From NCBI GenBank assembly GCA_963664845.1, contig OY761615.1, positions 744,001 to 808,000 on the forward strand: a stretch of DNA of 64,000 nucleotides, written 5' to 3'. The notes beneath the pieces are model-generated. The model saw only the letters and a list, made by a program, of their open reading frames with translations. It was not told the DNA's origin and made no database searches. How positions within the stretch are numbered: the first letter of the stretch is position 1; every line of letters begins with the position of its first letter. Below are positions 1-8,786 of this stretch, piece by piece. A program made the translations under genes and the position numbers. The DNA is from CAIYTF01 sp963664845 (GTDB lineage Bacteria; Bacteroidota; Ignavibacteria; Ignavibacteriales; Ignavibacteriaceae).

Positions 1-132
1 TTAGTGGAAGTTTGGAAACTTGCTCTCCCAAATTTATATAAGATACTTTCCAACTTTTACAGTCAAGTCAACGGCAATATACTATTTCAGGGAACTTAGC
101 CAGGGCCAACGATATCGGATGAATTCCGAATG

Positions 133-1539
133 TTACTTCAACAGCAGTAGTTTCTTTGTTATTGTATACTTTCCGGTTTTTAACTGATAGAAATATACGC
201 CTGACGGCACATTTGATGCGTTCCATTGTACACTGTGCCCACCAGTCTGAGCCTCACCACTAAACAGCGTTGCAACATTTTGCCCCAGCTGATTATAAAC
301 AGTTAACTCTACTTTACAAGGTTCCTGCAAGGTATAAATAATAGTCGTTGCCGGATTAAACGGATTCGGATAATTTTGTGAAAGTGTGTATGCAGTTTTT
401 TGCGTGCCAGTTTCATTAACGTCAGTGAGGCAAATGTATTGTAAATCAACTCTATTGCCGTAAAACGTCAGATGTGAGTTCTTACGGTTATAGGACATAT
501 CCATAGCGCCGAGAGTCGGTTTCCATGCATCATCCCAAACATCACACTGCCCATTGGTAGCATTTCCCATATCATCATACCTGTATACACTTCGGTATAT
601 ATTTCTCCAGGAAGCAGTCGATCCATATTGCAGAATATCACTGAGTAAATTTCCCTGACTGTCATAGGTGCAAGTATCTCTGGTGGTGTACGACCACCCG
701 CCGGTATGCCATCCACCGTAGTCAATAACAATCAGATTCCCGCGAGCATCATAGGTATAATTCGCAATTTCAAAATTTACCCAGGCATCAGGCCAGAATT
801 GCTCTGTTATATACGTGAATAAATTCCCGTTGGTATCATAGATAGATGTATACCGGAGACTGGATCCCCACACAGTATGATCCCAGAAATCTCTTACCAG
901 AGTAATGCATCTGCCATTACCATCAAATATTGACGAGTCCCTATAATCATTTTGCCAATGATCACCATTATAAAATTCTTTTAGAAAAGTGATATTATTC
1001 CCAGCACTGTCATATGTGTAGGTATATCGCAAATTAGTACCCCATGTGCCATTGAACCGAATATATGAATTATACATCAGACAGTTGTCGTTTGTATCGC
1101 GGGTGAAGACCTCCAGGTAATCATCGTTCCATCTCCATTCGCCCCATATTTGTGTAAGGACGGAATGTTCGTTCCCTTTTGAATCGTAAGATGTGGTTAT
1201 CCATGATTTATTCACCCACTCGCCATCTGAATAATTTTCCAGAAACCTGGTGAGCATTTTGCCTTCAGAATCATAGGAGTAGGTATATCTCGTGGTGTCG
1301 TTTACAATTGCCTGTTGAGGGAGATAAAAAGAGGAGTTAACTCCATTTACTTTTAGTACTTTGTTTTGCTTTTTGTGCAGCAGACTTTTGCCGTTATTGG
1401 GAAATTTCAGAGGAGCGTTATGTGGATTTGTTGAGCTCAGATCATTCAACAACATTCTTTGATGAGCCGTCAAATCCCTGTTTTGTGCGTTAACAAAACA
1501 GCAGACAGACAATACTAATAGAGCAATAATGTATTTCAC
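133..1539 (-). CDS. T9SS-sorted protein with tandem YD-like repeats
   Basis: Secreted or cell-surface protein of 468 aa. The first ~18 residues form a signal peptide ending in VNA-Q. Residues ~80-360 carry about eight degenerate repeats of roughly 35-40 aa built around YTYDSxGN followed by a segment with conserved Trp, similar in style to RHS/YD repeats. The last ~80 residues are a classical type IX secretion C-terminal sorting domain (SQNYPNPFNPATT, then GVYFYQLKTG and a Lys/Leu-rich end), which implies export by the Por system and surface anchoring or release. The GTG start at 1539 is chosen because it follows a TGGAG ribosome site and begins the signal peptide; a TTG eight codons upstream is less likely. 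No function can be assigned beyond surface localisation. Confidence 0.85.
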   Translation of the reverse strand: MKYIIALLVLSVCCFVNAQNRDLTAHQRMLLNDLSSTNPHNAPLKFPNNGKSLLHKKQNKVLKVNGVNSSFYLPQQAIVNDTTRYTYSYDSEGKMLTRFLENYSDGEWVNKSWITTSYDSKGNEHSVLTQIWGEWRWNDDYLEVFTRDTNDNCLMYNSYIRFNGTWGTNLRYTYTYDSAGNNITFLKEFYNGDHWQNDYRDSSIFDGNGRCITLVRDFWDHTVWGSSLRYTSIYDTNGNLFTYITEQFWPDAWVNFEIANYTYDARGNLIVIDYGGWHTGGWSYTTRDTCTYDSQGNLLSDILQYGSTASWRNIYRSVYRYDDMGNATNGQCDVWDDAWKPTLGAMDMSYNRKNSHLTFYGNRVDLQYICLTDVNETGTQKTAYTLSQNYPNPFNPATTIIYTLQEPCKVELTVYNQLGQNVATLFSGEAQTGGHSVQWNASNVPSGVYFYQLKTGKYTITKKLLLLK

Positions 1540-1563
1540 AAGAACTCCACATAGTAAAAACAA

Positions 1564-2050
1564 ACAACAGTTATTCCATTTCCCTTAATTCCAAGCCTCG
1601 GTTACGAAAGTGATAACCGCTTCCAGAATTCAAACAAATAAATGACGTAGGTATAATAATCTCTTCGCCACAGAAACTTTAATTCTATCAATTCAAATAT
1701 ATTCCAAATAGAGCTGTTTTACAATCAAATGCGGCACTTGAGATAACTGCTAAGTACAGCCCACATTTCCGGATCAAACACATGCTGCTACGTCTTGATT
1801 TTGAACACTAATTCACATAAAAACACAGTTTTATCGAAAAAGAGGTTTCGTGTTCACAATATTCATTTATAAAAAGCAAATTTAATTGGTTTGATAATTC
1901 ATACCCAATACGATTTTCGAAAAAATATTTATTCTTCTTATTCGCTATACTGTTTATGGGTGTTCTTAAACTACTCATCCACTTTAAACTTTTCGACAAA
2001 CTCCATATTAAAATGATTTCTGGAGAATTCAATACCGTAAAACCAAAATC
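1564..2050. other. AT-rich intergenic region, no convincing gene
   Basis: This 490-bp gap lies between the DUF4105 gene and the T9SS gene. It holds a 74-codon minus-strand frame (1808-2032, TTG start, internal ATG at 1978) of AT-rich composition that matches nothing I recognise and lacks a clear ribosome site. I regard it as chance or as a remnant. Confidence 0.4.
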
Positions 2051-3357
2051 TTAAAGATATACAGGATCTACATTTATCAAAAACGAAACACCAAGATTAT
2101 CCTTATACAAAGGGAAAGTAAGACCTAAACCAGTAAATAAACCTGTAGCTGAAGGTGTGTTGATGTATTCAAACTTTTTTTGCATCCCAGGCAAATTTTC
2201 CACGATAAAAAATTTGTTATTGACATAATAGGTTGTAAGCTTGTCTGATCAAAAACAATAAAATGATTGATTTTAAATACTTTTTTGATTATGCCTAGCT
2301 CTACTTCAAGTAATTTCAGAAAATCGTTCCCAGGATAGACACTGCTGTCTTCGAAAAACTCGTGAAGTCCAAAACGATAACTAAAGAGATATTCTGAACT
2401 ATTAGCAATGCTCTGTTTCAGACCGGCTCCAAGCTGCATATTTGGGTGAATATTAAATTCTTTGGGATATTTTTTTAAAGCGCAAAAATTATTCCCTTTT
2501 GATAATGACATTCTTACCCTTAATTCGCTTAATAGAGTCTCATCTTCTTCAGTCAAAGGTAAATTTACTTTCGAATACTCCCATTCTAATTTATTCAAAA
2601 GCACAGCAGCTTCCCCATCACTTAATTTATCATAAGCATTTTTTGAAATTTGCACCTGGGAAGGCAATTTTGATACATTATCGGCGACAACTTTAACCAT
2701 GCTTTCTATATAAATTGGCTCTCCAAGTCTTTCAGAAAAATCACGCAAAATATTATGTGGAAATACAAATAGTCTTTTCGATTCAGCAGGCTTATTAATT
2801 GAAGATCTGATAAGGAAATCAATTTGGCTCACACAATTTTTTTTACTAAAACTGTACGGAAAACTTTTATTCTGAGAACAAAATACGTTCCAGAGGAAGT
2901 TTTTTGATTCTTGTTCGTTTAATTTAAGCGGGAAAAGCCATAGTGGTCGAGATTCGATAAAGGTATATTGTCTCAACTTTTCATAAAAAGCAGCTATCCT
3001 GTATTCACCATTGAGTCCGCCAAAAATCCCTTTTATAAAAAATTCAAGGGAGCCCAGGTTTGTTGAATTCGCAGAAAAATCTATTGCATCCCAAAGCAAA
3101 AATGGCTTAATTTTATCTGGCTCCAGAAGCACAAACATATGGCCAAAAGATGAGGTGGGGCTTGCCGGATAGGGTCCTGCAAAAACAACATACATGTGTT
3201 GGAAGGACAATCCCTCGTTAAACGATATCCATTCCTGATTATTTAACAAAGTGTCATCAGCAGCTATTTTTTCACTTACCTCCCTCACTCTGGCAAAGCC
3301 ATTCAAATTATATGAAAAGAGAACAGCAAAAAAGAGCAGCACTATTCTCTTTTTCAT
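2051..3357 (-). CDS. DUF4105 (Lnb N-terminal-like) protein, frameshifted near its 3' end
   Basis: Exported protein of the DUF4105 family, thought to have an NlpC/P60-like cysteine-peptidase fold. The start at 3357 (MKKRIVLLFFAVLF) gives a signal peptide. Family motifs are visible: GPYPASPTSSFGH, with the conserved His, and KKNCVSQIDFL, with the conserved Cys. The reading frame is interrupted around 2238-2246: the frame that stays open ends at 2125 with an uncharacteristic tail, while the neighbouring frame continues smoothly with TTYYVNNKFFIVENLPGMQ and ends GVSFLINVDPVYL at 2051. One missing base near an AAGCTT restores a ~435-aa protein whose last half is the beta-rich C-terminal region usual in the family. 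It lies 13 bp after the PEGA lipoprotein gene, so the two are probably co-transcribed. The function is unknown. Confidence 0.8.
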
Positions 3358-3370
3358 ATAATCGCAGGTA

Positions 3371-3988
3371 CTAAATATTAAGCAGCTCAACCATTGAGCT
3401 GCCGAAAACAACTTGGCTTCCGTTTGATTTTACCAATTTCTCTCTAATTATTTTAACCGTATTGTCATTCATCTCCATATGTGCCAAATAAAGGAGAGAA
3501 TGAAGATATGTGCCCGAATTATTAGATAAATCAATGGAAATATTCGACATATTAAGCATTGCAAATTTTCTTAATGCATACTGCATCTTGAAATTTTCCA
3601 GAGATGCTTTATCGGCAATTAATTCGACCTGAAAACTAGCAGGAGCATATTTATAAGCTGCTCCTGAAGCGAAATCAGTAATGCTCCCGAGCGTTCCTCC
3701 GGTAATTATATTACCCCAAAATATACCTTCAAGAGAGGTACTTAATGCAATCGAATATTTTTTATAACCTTTCTTCTCAATTGTAATCGTTTTCCCATTT
3801 TTTGGCATTTCGCCAACAAATGGTGTTTGCCCAATTTTACTTCCATCGAGAAAAACATCTGCACCGTCTACATTACTCATAATGGACACCGATTGTTTAG
3901 TACCCGTCACTATTGTAGCACAACTGACAAAAAAGATACTAATTGCGGCAACCAGCAAAAAAGAGCCCATAACAACTGCCTTTTTCAT
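3371..3988 (-). CDS. PEGA-domain lipoprotein
   Basis: Predicted lipoprotein of 205 aa. The signal peptide ends with the lipobox FVSC-A (Cys near residue 23). Residues ~30-75 form a PEGA-type beta-sandwich (VSIMSNVDGADVFLDGSKIGQTPF), a module common in surface proteins of this group. A glycine-rich hydrophobic segment follows (IFWGNIITGGTLGSITDFASGA), and then a helical C-terminal part without recognised domain. The start has an AAGGAAG ribosome site. The gene precedes the frameshifted DUF4105 gene by 13 bp, suggesting an envelope-associated pair. Confidence 0.75.
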   Translation of the reverse strand: MKKAVVMGSFLLVAAISIFFVSCATIVTGTKQSVSIMSNVDGADVFLDGSKIGQTPFVGEMPKNGKTITIEKKGYKKYSIALSTSLEGIFWGNIITGGTLGSITDFASGAAYKYAPASFQVELIADKASLENFKMQYALRKFAMLNMSNISIDLSNNSGTYLHSLLYLAHMEMNDNTVKIIREKLVKSNGSQVVFGSSMVELLNI

Positions 3989-4216
3989 AAGGCTTCCTTT
4001 CGTACATTTGTTTTGCTTGATTAACTGTTAGCACCTTTTTTTAGAAGGTTGTTAAGTGCTCTATCCTTCTCTATGCTATAAAAGTAGGTTGGTTCTCTTA
4101 TGTTATATACTATTAAACAGGCAAAGAGGAAATATTTCATAAAATTTATCCCTTTATATTTACAGCTTTTCAAAATTAGACAATTTTTCTCAATTCTAAA
4201 AACGTTTATATTTTGC

Positions 4217-4520
4217 CTAAGCGACAGTTACTGTACCAGATATGTCCCTCATGCTCCCCAAAATGTTTCTTGAAGAAATATAACTTTCGAATGCTGAATA
4301 TTTTTGTGGATCAGCTATTTCGTAACAGTATACTTTTCTGTTTTCGAAAGTATTAATAAATGCCGGAGTATCAAATCCACTTTGTTACCGAAACTCGTTT
4401 CGGTAAAATCACCATTGAACAGAGTTAGAGGTTTTCAGCGCATCACCACGTAATTTAACTTTGCTTTGTGCCATCATCAGCAACGTGGAAAACAATGATT
4501 TTTGCTTCATTAGCTAAATG
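4217..4520 (-). pseudogene. Decayed gene remnant of unknown family
   Basis: The minus strand shows protein-like stretches in different frames that join end to end: ANEAKIIVFHVADDGTKQS, then MAQSKVKLRGDALKT, then LTLFNGDFTETSFGNK, and finally a 54-codon open stretch beginning QSGFDTPAFINTFENRK and ending GTVTVA at the stop codon 4217-4219. The composition is that of a soluble protein and the pieces are separated by small shifts, as expected for a gene that has lost function. The family is not recognised. A perfect hairpin (TTACCGAAAC / GTTTCGGTAA, 4385-4406) lies inside it. Confidence 0.35.
4385..4406. repeat. Perfect 10-bp inverted repeat (hairpin)
   Basis: The arms TTACCGAAAC and GTTTCGGTAA are separated by two bases. 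The structure resembles the REP-like palindromes common between genes in this bacterial group, but here it sits within a decayed reading frame. There is no T-run beside it, so it is not an obvious terminator. Confidence 0.5.
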
Positions 4521-4705
4521 CATCTGCCAACTTTAAGGCGAACACTGCATTTATCCAGATTTTTGAGGAGTGAATCCACCTCTTCAATGCCCGTGAGATA
4601 TTTCCGTTTAACTAATATTTTAGCATTATTCGGAATTTGTGGAAATTACCAAAACAAAAACGCCATACATCACAGCAGCTCTCTGCAACTAATCCCCAAA
4701 TCCGT

Positions 4706-4713
4706 TATATTTG
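4706..4713 (+). promoter_or_regulatory. Candidate -7 element for the EFR1 gene
   Basis: TATATTTG fits the Bacteroidota -7 consensus TAnnTTTG and lies 32 bp before the start codon of the downstream gene. The -33 side has only CTG at the expected distance, so support is moderate. Confidence 0.35.
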
Positions 4714-4745
4714 AAAATCGAACATTGATTTTTCGAAAGGACACG

Positions 4746-5783
4746 ATGAGCCCCTATACATCAGTCGCCATATATTATTTCTCAGGAACAGGTAATTCCA
4801 AAAACGTTGCAACGTGGCTCTCCGGCGTTGCAGAAGAACGAGGGATCACCTGTACACTCACCGATATTGGAAAAGTGAACCGCCTGGAACTGCCGCTTCC
4901 ACCTGATGATGCCCTCATCATCTTTGTCTCACCGGTTCATGGTTTCAATTATCCGCCCATCATGTTGAATTTCATTTTACACTTTCGTAAAGGGAAAAAC
5001 AAAATAGCGCTTGTAAACACCAGAGCAGGAATGCTTATAGGTAAATGGATAACACCCGGACTGTCAGGAATCACCTTCTATTTTTCCGCCCTGATCCTCA
5101 TACTGAAAGGATATTCCATCAAGGCTCTCTATCCGGTTAACCTTCCATCGAACTGGATATCGGTACACCCCGGCCTGAATAAGCGGACCGTTGAGTATCT
5201 TCATGTTAAGAATAAGCAACGGGTCAAAGCATTCTGCTTAAAGATATTATCGGGAGGGTCGGAGTTCCGTTCCGTTCTGGAGATCATTCAGGATGTTTTG
5301 GTTGCACCGATAGCAATAGGCTACTATTGCGTGGGACGTTTTTTTCTTGCCAAGACGTATTATGCCTCCGGCGATTGTGACAGTTGCAATGTCTGCATTA
5401 AGAATTGCCCCGTTCATGCAATTAAAACGATTGACAACCGTCCCTATTGGACTATTCACTGCGAGAGCTGTATGAAATGTTTGGGGAACTGCCCAAAGAA
5501 AGCTATAGAAACGGCACATGGGTTTGCAGCCTTCGTATTGCTGGTCTACAACCTTATTTTTCTGCTATTATATTACAAATATTTTCCATTTGACCTTCTG
5601 GGCGGCAGGAATATGTTTGTTTCTTTTATTGTAGAATCGTTGTTTTTTGTTTTCGGAACGTCCGCGCTTTATTATCTCGTTCATTATATGATGCGTTTCC
5701 GATTGTTTGAACGGGCAATGGTATACACTTCCCTCTCCAAATACAGATTCTGGGGCAGGCGTTATAAGGCCCTGAAGCCCTAA
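4746..5783 (+). CDS. EFR1-type flavodoxin/ferredoxin membrane protein
   Basis: Electron-transfer protein of 345 aa. The N-terminal part is flavodoxin-like, with the FMN-phosphate loop YYFSGTGNSKNVA near residue 10 and a PVHGFNYPP segment. Around residues 210-260 are two 4Fe-4S ferredoxin motifs, CDSCNVCIKNCP and CESCMKCLGNCP, each C-x2-C-x2-C-x3-C-P. This flavodoxin-ferredoxin fusion is the EFR1 family layout. The C-terminus adds two hydrophobic helices (about 268-290 and 300-325), which would tether it to the inner membrane. The start at 4746 is preferred over an upstream in-frame start at 4518 because it follows AAAGGAC and begins the domain directly. It is convergent with the next gene. 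The redox partner is unknown. Confidence 0.85.
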   Translation: MSPYTSVAIYYFSGTGNSKNVATWLSGVAEERGITCTLTDIGKVNRLELPLPPDDALIIFVSPVHGFNYPPIMLNFILHFRKGKNKIALVNTRAGMLIGKWITPGLSGITFYFSALILILKGYSIKALYPVNLPSNWISVHPGLNKRTVEYLHVKNKQRVKAFCLKILSGGSEFRSVLEIIQDVLVAPIAIGYYCVGRFFLAKTYYASGDCDSCNVCIKNCPVHAIKTIDNRPYWTIHCESCMKCLGNCPKKAIETAHGFAAFVLLVYNLIFLLLYYKYFPFDLLGGRNMFVSFIVESLFFVFGTSALYYLVHYMMRFRLFERAMVYTSLSKYRFWGRRYKALKP

Positions 5784-5844
5784 GGCTCCAGGACATTGAT
5801 ATTGCATGAATGGTTGTGATGCAGCCGGTAAGGTGTACTTTTAT

Positions 5845-6579
5845 TTATTGGACCGGGTTAATCTTCAATGCATAGGTAATTCCCAGCATAGTGACAAATC
5901 CGCTGACATTGGCAGAAGGGTCTTTGGGCTGCTGAACCTGGTATTGCAGCGGAATATTGGGGTCAGTACCATTCGCGCTCAACGAACCGCCGATTCTGTA
6001 TCCGAGATGCGCACAAATTGACAGATCACCGTAAATAGTTCTGCTCAACAGCAGATAGGGTTCCCCTGCCAATACAGTATTCGTATACCCTTTTTTGTCT
6101 GATGTATTATACTGTGGATAGGCCGGATAGTTTATGGAAGCTTCATAATTCATCTCACCACTCCCAATTCCCACGCTGCCACCAAGGGCAACATTCAGAT
6201 AGGGATTGCGGGTAATGTACTTTTCTATATACATGCCTATCAGCCATGTTGAAAATTTAGCCTTAAAATCAACCTTGCCCAATTTGTCACCGTATAACGC
6301 AAAGGCACTTGTCTGCCCGACATATAAATTTGCGCCATACTCCAAATATTCGTTGGACGTGAACGCCACCGAGTAACAAAACAGCGTGTTCACCGGAAAT
6401 TCCTTTTGAATGGGTACTCCGATATCGGGATAGGTGTTGTTAAAATTGGAAACCAGTTGCTCGAATTCGGTTCTCTGATCGGACAGGCCGTATTCAGTGT
6501 ACCCTGCAGAAAACCGGATATTCTGCCCGAACAATATTCCCTGGAAAAGCATAAACAGCAGTAGTTTTTTCATATTCAT
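5845..6579 (-). CDS. Outer-membrane beta-barrel protein
   Basis: Predicted outer-membrane protein of 244 aa with an N-terminal signal peptide (KKLLLFMLFQGILFG-Q). The remainder has alternating hydrophobic/aromatic strands with glycines and tyrosines (IRFSAGYTEYG, YLEYGANLYVGQTSAFALYG, PYLLLSRTIYGDLSICAHLGYRIGG) and ends in a strand-like FVTMLGITYAL, typical of a small beta-barrel. It begins three bases after the stop of the lipoprotein gene at 6583, so the pair is almost certainly one transcription unit. The function is unknown. Confidence 0.7.
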   Translation of the reverse strand: MNMKKLLLFMLFQGILFGQNIRFSAGYTEYGLSDQRTEFEQLVSNFNNTYPDIGVPIQKEFPVNTLFCYSVAFTSNEYLEYGANLYVGQTSAFALYGDKLGKVDFKAKFSTWLIGMYIEKYITRNPYLNVALGGSVGIGSGEMNYEASINYPAYPQYNTSDKKGYTNTVLAGEPYLLLSRTIYGDLSICAHLGYRIGGSLSANGTDPNIPLQYQVQQPKDPSANVSGFVTMLGITYALKINPVQ

Positions 6580-6582
6580 TGC

Positions 6583-8166
6583 TCACTTCAAACAATAAAA
6601 AAGAGATGAAGAATTTGTAAACTGACCAATATAGAGTACCACAGTTCCATCCGAAAGGACAATAGGTTTCAGAGAAGCACAGGACACCATAATCGTTTTC
6701 AGCGCGGTAAATGTATTCAGATCATACACTTTTAATTGATATAAGTGACCTGCGCTTTCCTCCAAACAGACAGCGCATATGTTGTCATATGAGCTCCAGT
6801 CATAAATGAATTTGGGAAACAGTTCCTGACGAATAAGATTGAAATCCTGATCGCGTGTAGAAATCTGATTGCTCTGTACCGCAAGAAACTGGTCCTGCTT
6901 TACGCGGTTTATTGCTTGTATTTTGGGAAGGTTCATCCATACTTTAAATGATATATGTGCGGTATCCCTGGCATCTAACTGATAAACAGCATTACCGTCA
7001 GTCGAGTATACAAGGCCATCACGGTTTGAGGTCATATTATTGCTTTGATACTTTGTAATATTCGATAACTGAAGAGGTTTCGTTTCCCCGGTGAGCACAT
7101 CATAGAGAATCAATTTTCTAACACCGCTTAGATTATTGCTGAAGATAAGCCATTTATCCGTGAAAATCTCTTCCAGGCGAAAAGACTGACCGGAGGAACC
7201 ATCGGTCAGCGAAATAGTTTTTATGTTTGAGAGGGTTTTCGAAAAATCAGCCTGAAAGATCGCCTGGGACGGATTTGTATTATAGAACAGGAAGAGATTT
7301 TTCTTGATAGAGAATTTCATTCCACCAAGGTATGCGAAGTTTATCGAACTGTATACTGTTGAATCGATAAGGTCGGCATGAACAAATTTAGAAAACGATG
7401 GAGTATGTATCAGTCCCCTGCCAGGCGCTGCGACATATTGCCCCAAGTCGTTTTGATAGGGCAATTTCGTAAGCATTGAAAAGTTATCACAGGTTTTCAC
7501 GGTTGAAGGATTTTGCTTGAATTTACTGCAGACAACTATTTTATAGGAAACAACCCCAAATCCATAAATTTCGGGACAGTTTTCATCAGTGAATGAAGTA
7601 ACTGCCGGGTCAGTAATTACGGCAACTGTATCGGTTTGTGTTGAATACATTCTCACCAATTTGTAAGCGGTGAAGAACATATCGTTTACTTTTTTCCAGG
7701 TGATTATAGGCTTTCCGGAAAGGTTTACACTGTCGATACTGCTTTTCAGACTGTCCCCGGAATAGGTTTTATACCTGACAAGATAGTTCAGCAAACCAAC
7801 ATTATTGACAGTATAGAGGCCCTTGCCTTTGCCGGAGACACTGATAATTAGGCTGTGATATCCATCGTGCCGGTAAAAGGGAGATACCGTGTACGTAAAC
7901 GAATTGCCGTTGTTCAAGTATATCTTTGAGAACTGACTACTGTCAACCGAGATATATACGTCTTTTATTTGGAAGTTGAGGCTATCCAACCTGAAGTTTA
8001 TAACTCCGTTTGCAGTGAAAACTTTTGCACTGTCATAATTATCGGAATATAAAATCCCGCTGACATTCTTTTCGGTTTCCTTATTGAAAAACCGCTCCGG
8101 TTCAGTCACTTCGCATGACTCTAACAAAAAAAGCAAAAGAAAAGCGAACCCGATCAGTAATCGCAT
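6583..8166 (-). CDS. Large lipoprotein with a fibronectin-like and a propeller-like region
   Basis: Predicted lipoprotein of 527 aa. The signal peptide MRLLIGFAFLLLFLLES-C has a lipobox Cys near residue 18. Residues ~145-225 look like a fibronectin type III-like fold (PIITWKKVNDMFFTAYKLVRM ... YKIVVCSKF). From ~240 to the end are repeated short beta strands resembling blades of a WD/Kelch-type propeller, without a clear family. The start at 8166 is chosen because it opens the signal peptide; the upstream GTG at 8247 would bury it. A good promoter lies at 8277-8309, leaving a ~100-base leader. It is co-transcribed with the barrel protein downstream, suggesting an envelope complex of unknown role. 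Confidence 0.7.
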   Translation of the reverse strand: MRLLIGFAFLLLFLLESCEVTEPERFFNKETEKNVSGILYSDNYDSAKVFTANGVINFRLDSLNFQIKDVYISVDSSQFSKIYLNNGNSFTYTVSPFYRHDGYHSLIISVSGKGKGLYTVNNVGLLNYLVRYKTYSGDSLKSSIDSVNLSGKPIITWKKVNDMFFTAYKLVRMYSTQTDTVAVITDPAVTSFTDENCPEIYGFGVVSYKIVVCSKFKQNPSTVKTCDNFSMLTKLPYQNDLGQYVAAPGRGLIHTPSFSKFVHADLIDSTVYSSINFAYLGGMKFSIKKNLFLFYNTNPSQAIFQADFSKTLSNIKTISLTDGSSGQSFRLEEIFTDKWLIFSNNLSGVRKLILYDVLTGETKPLQLSNITKYQSNNMTSNRDGLVYSTDGNAVYQLDARDTAHISFKVWMNLPKIQAINRVKQDQFLAVQSNQISTRDQDFNLIRQELFPKFIYDWSSYDNICAVCLEESAGHLYQLKVYDLNTFTALKTIMVSCASLKPIVLSDGTVVLYIGQFTNSSSLFYCLK

Positions 8167-8276
8167 AGAAATCCCGTGTTTTGAATCCCAGATGTTGGTG
8201 AGCCGTATGCAGAAATTTATTTGCCGGTTGGGATTTGCGATCCCCACTCTCCTTTAAAGGAATAAATTTGCACAAA

Positions 8277-8309
8277 CAAAATTACACTATTATTTCAAAT
8301 TTTTCAAAA
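8277..8309 (-). promoter_or_regulatory. Bacteroidota-type promoter of the lipoprotein operon
   Basis: On the minus strand a TTTTG element (8305-8309) is followed after 20 bases by TAATTTTG (8277-8284), matching the TTTG-N19..20-TAnnTTTG consensus. It lies about 110 bp upstream of the lipoprotein start at 8166. Confidence 0.5.
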
Positions 8310-8454
8310 TTATTGAATCAAACCCGCTAAGGTTTGAACTGTGACCACATCCGTCCAGAATAAATAATTTCTGAGTACCGTTTTTGAATTGTGCGATTAA
8401 CAAAAAGTCGAATTACTGCGATCATGTAGCCAAACTAAACAGTTGTATAAAATT

Positions 8455-8664
8455 GGATAGGAATGGATACCTCCCGATAGAATCGGGACACATGCACCGC
8501 CAGAAGCGGGATTTCGGCCTGTCTGCTGACATAACTGGCAGGCTGCACTCAACCTTCGCGGGGATGACATCAATGGGTTCAATTTACCAGATGAATCAGG
8601 GATGCACTATTTTATCTGTTTTGCAAAGATTTTGAGTAAACAGGAATTATCTTGGACAGCAGTA
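8455..8664. repeat. Dispersed intergenic repeat, copy 1
   Basis: This stretch shares blocks with 45292-45454: GAATGGATACC, CCGCCAGAAGCGGGATTTC, GCTGCACTCAACCTTCGCGG followed by ATGACA, and GGAATTATCTTGGACAGCA. It has two extra segments the other copy lacks: a TCCCGATAGAATCGGGA hairpin and a TCTGCTGACATAACTGGCAG segment. It fills most of the 540-bp gap between the lipoprotein gene and purK. No coding frame of note is seen. Confidence 0.6.
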
Positions 8665-8786
8665 GCAGTGACCGTGGAAAGCAGGGATACGCGCAACCTC
8701 TTAGAGATTCTACGTTACTTATTGAGCGGACAAAGCCGAATGGATTTATTGAAAAATCTTTGGATGTTCCGATTTATTCCCGCAGC

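Noticed and set aside
1..132. Possible gene end or element at the window edge
   Set aside because: The stretch has no coding frame or repeat that can be supported.
1808..2032. 74-codon minus-strand frame
   Set aside because: TTG start without ribosome site, AT-rich composition and no recognisable features; noted only within the intergenic entry.
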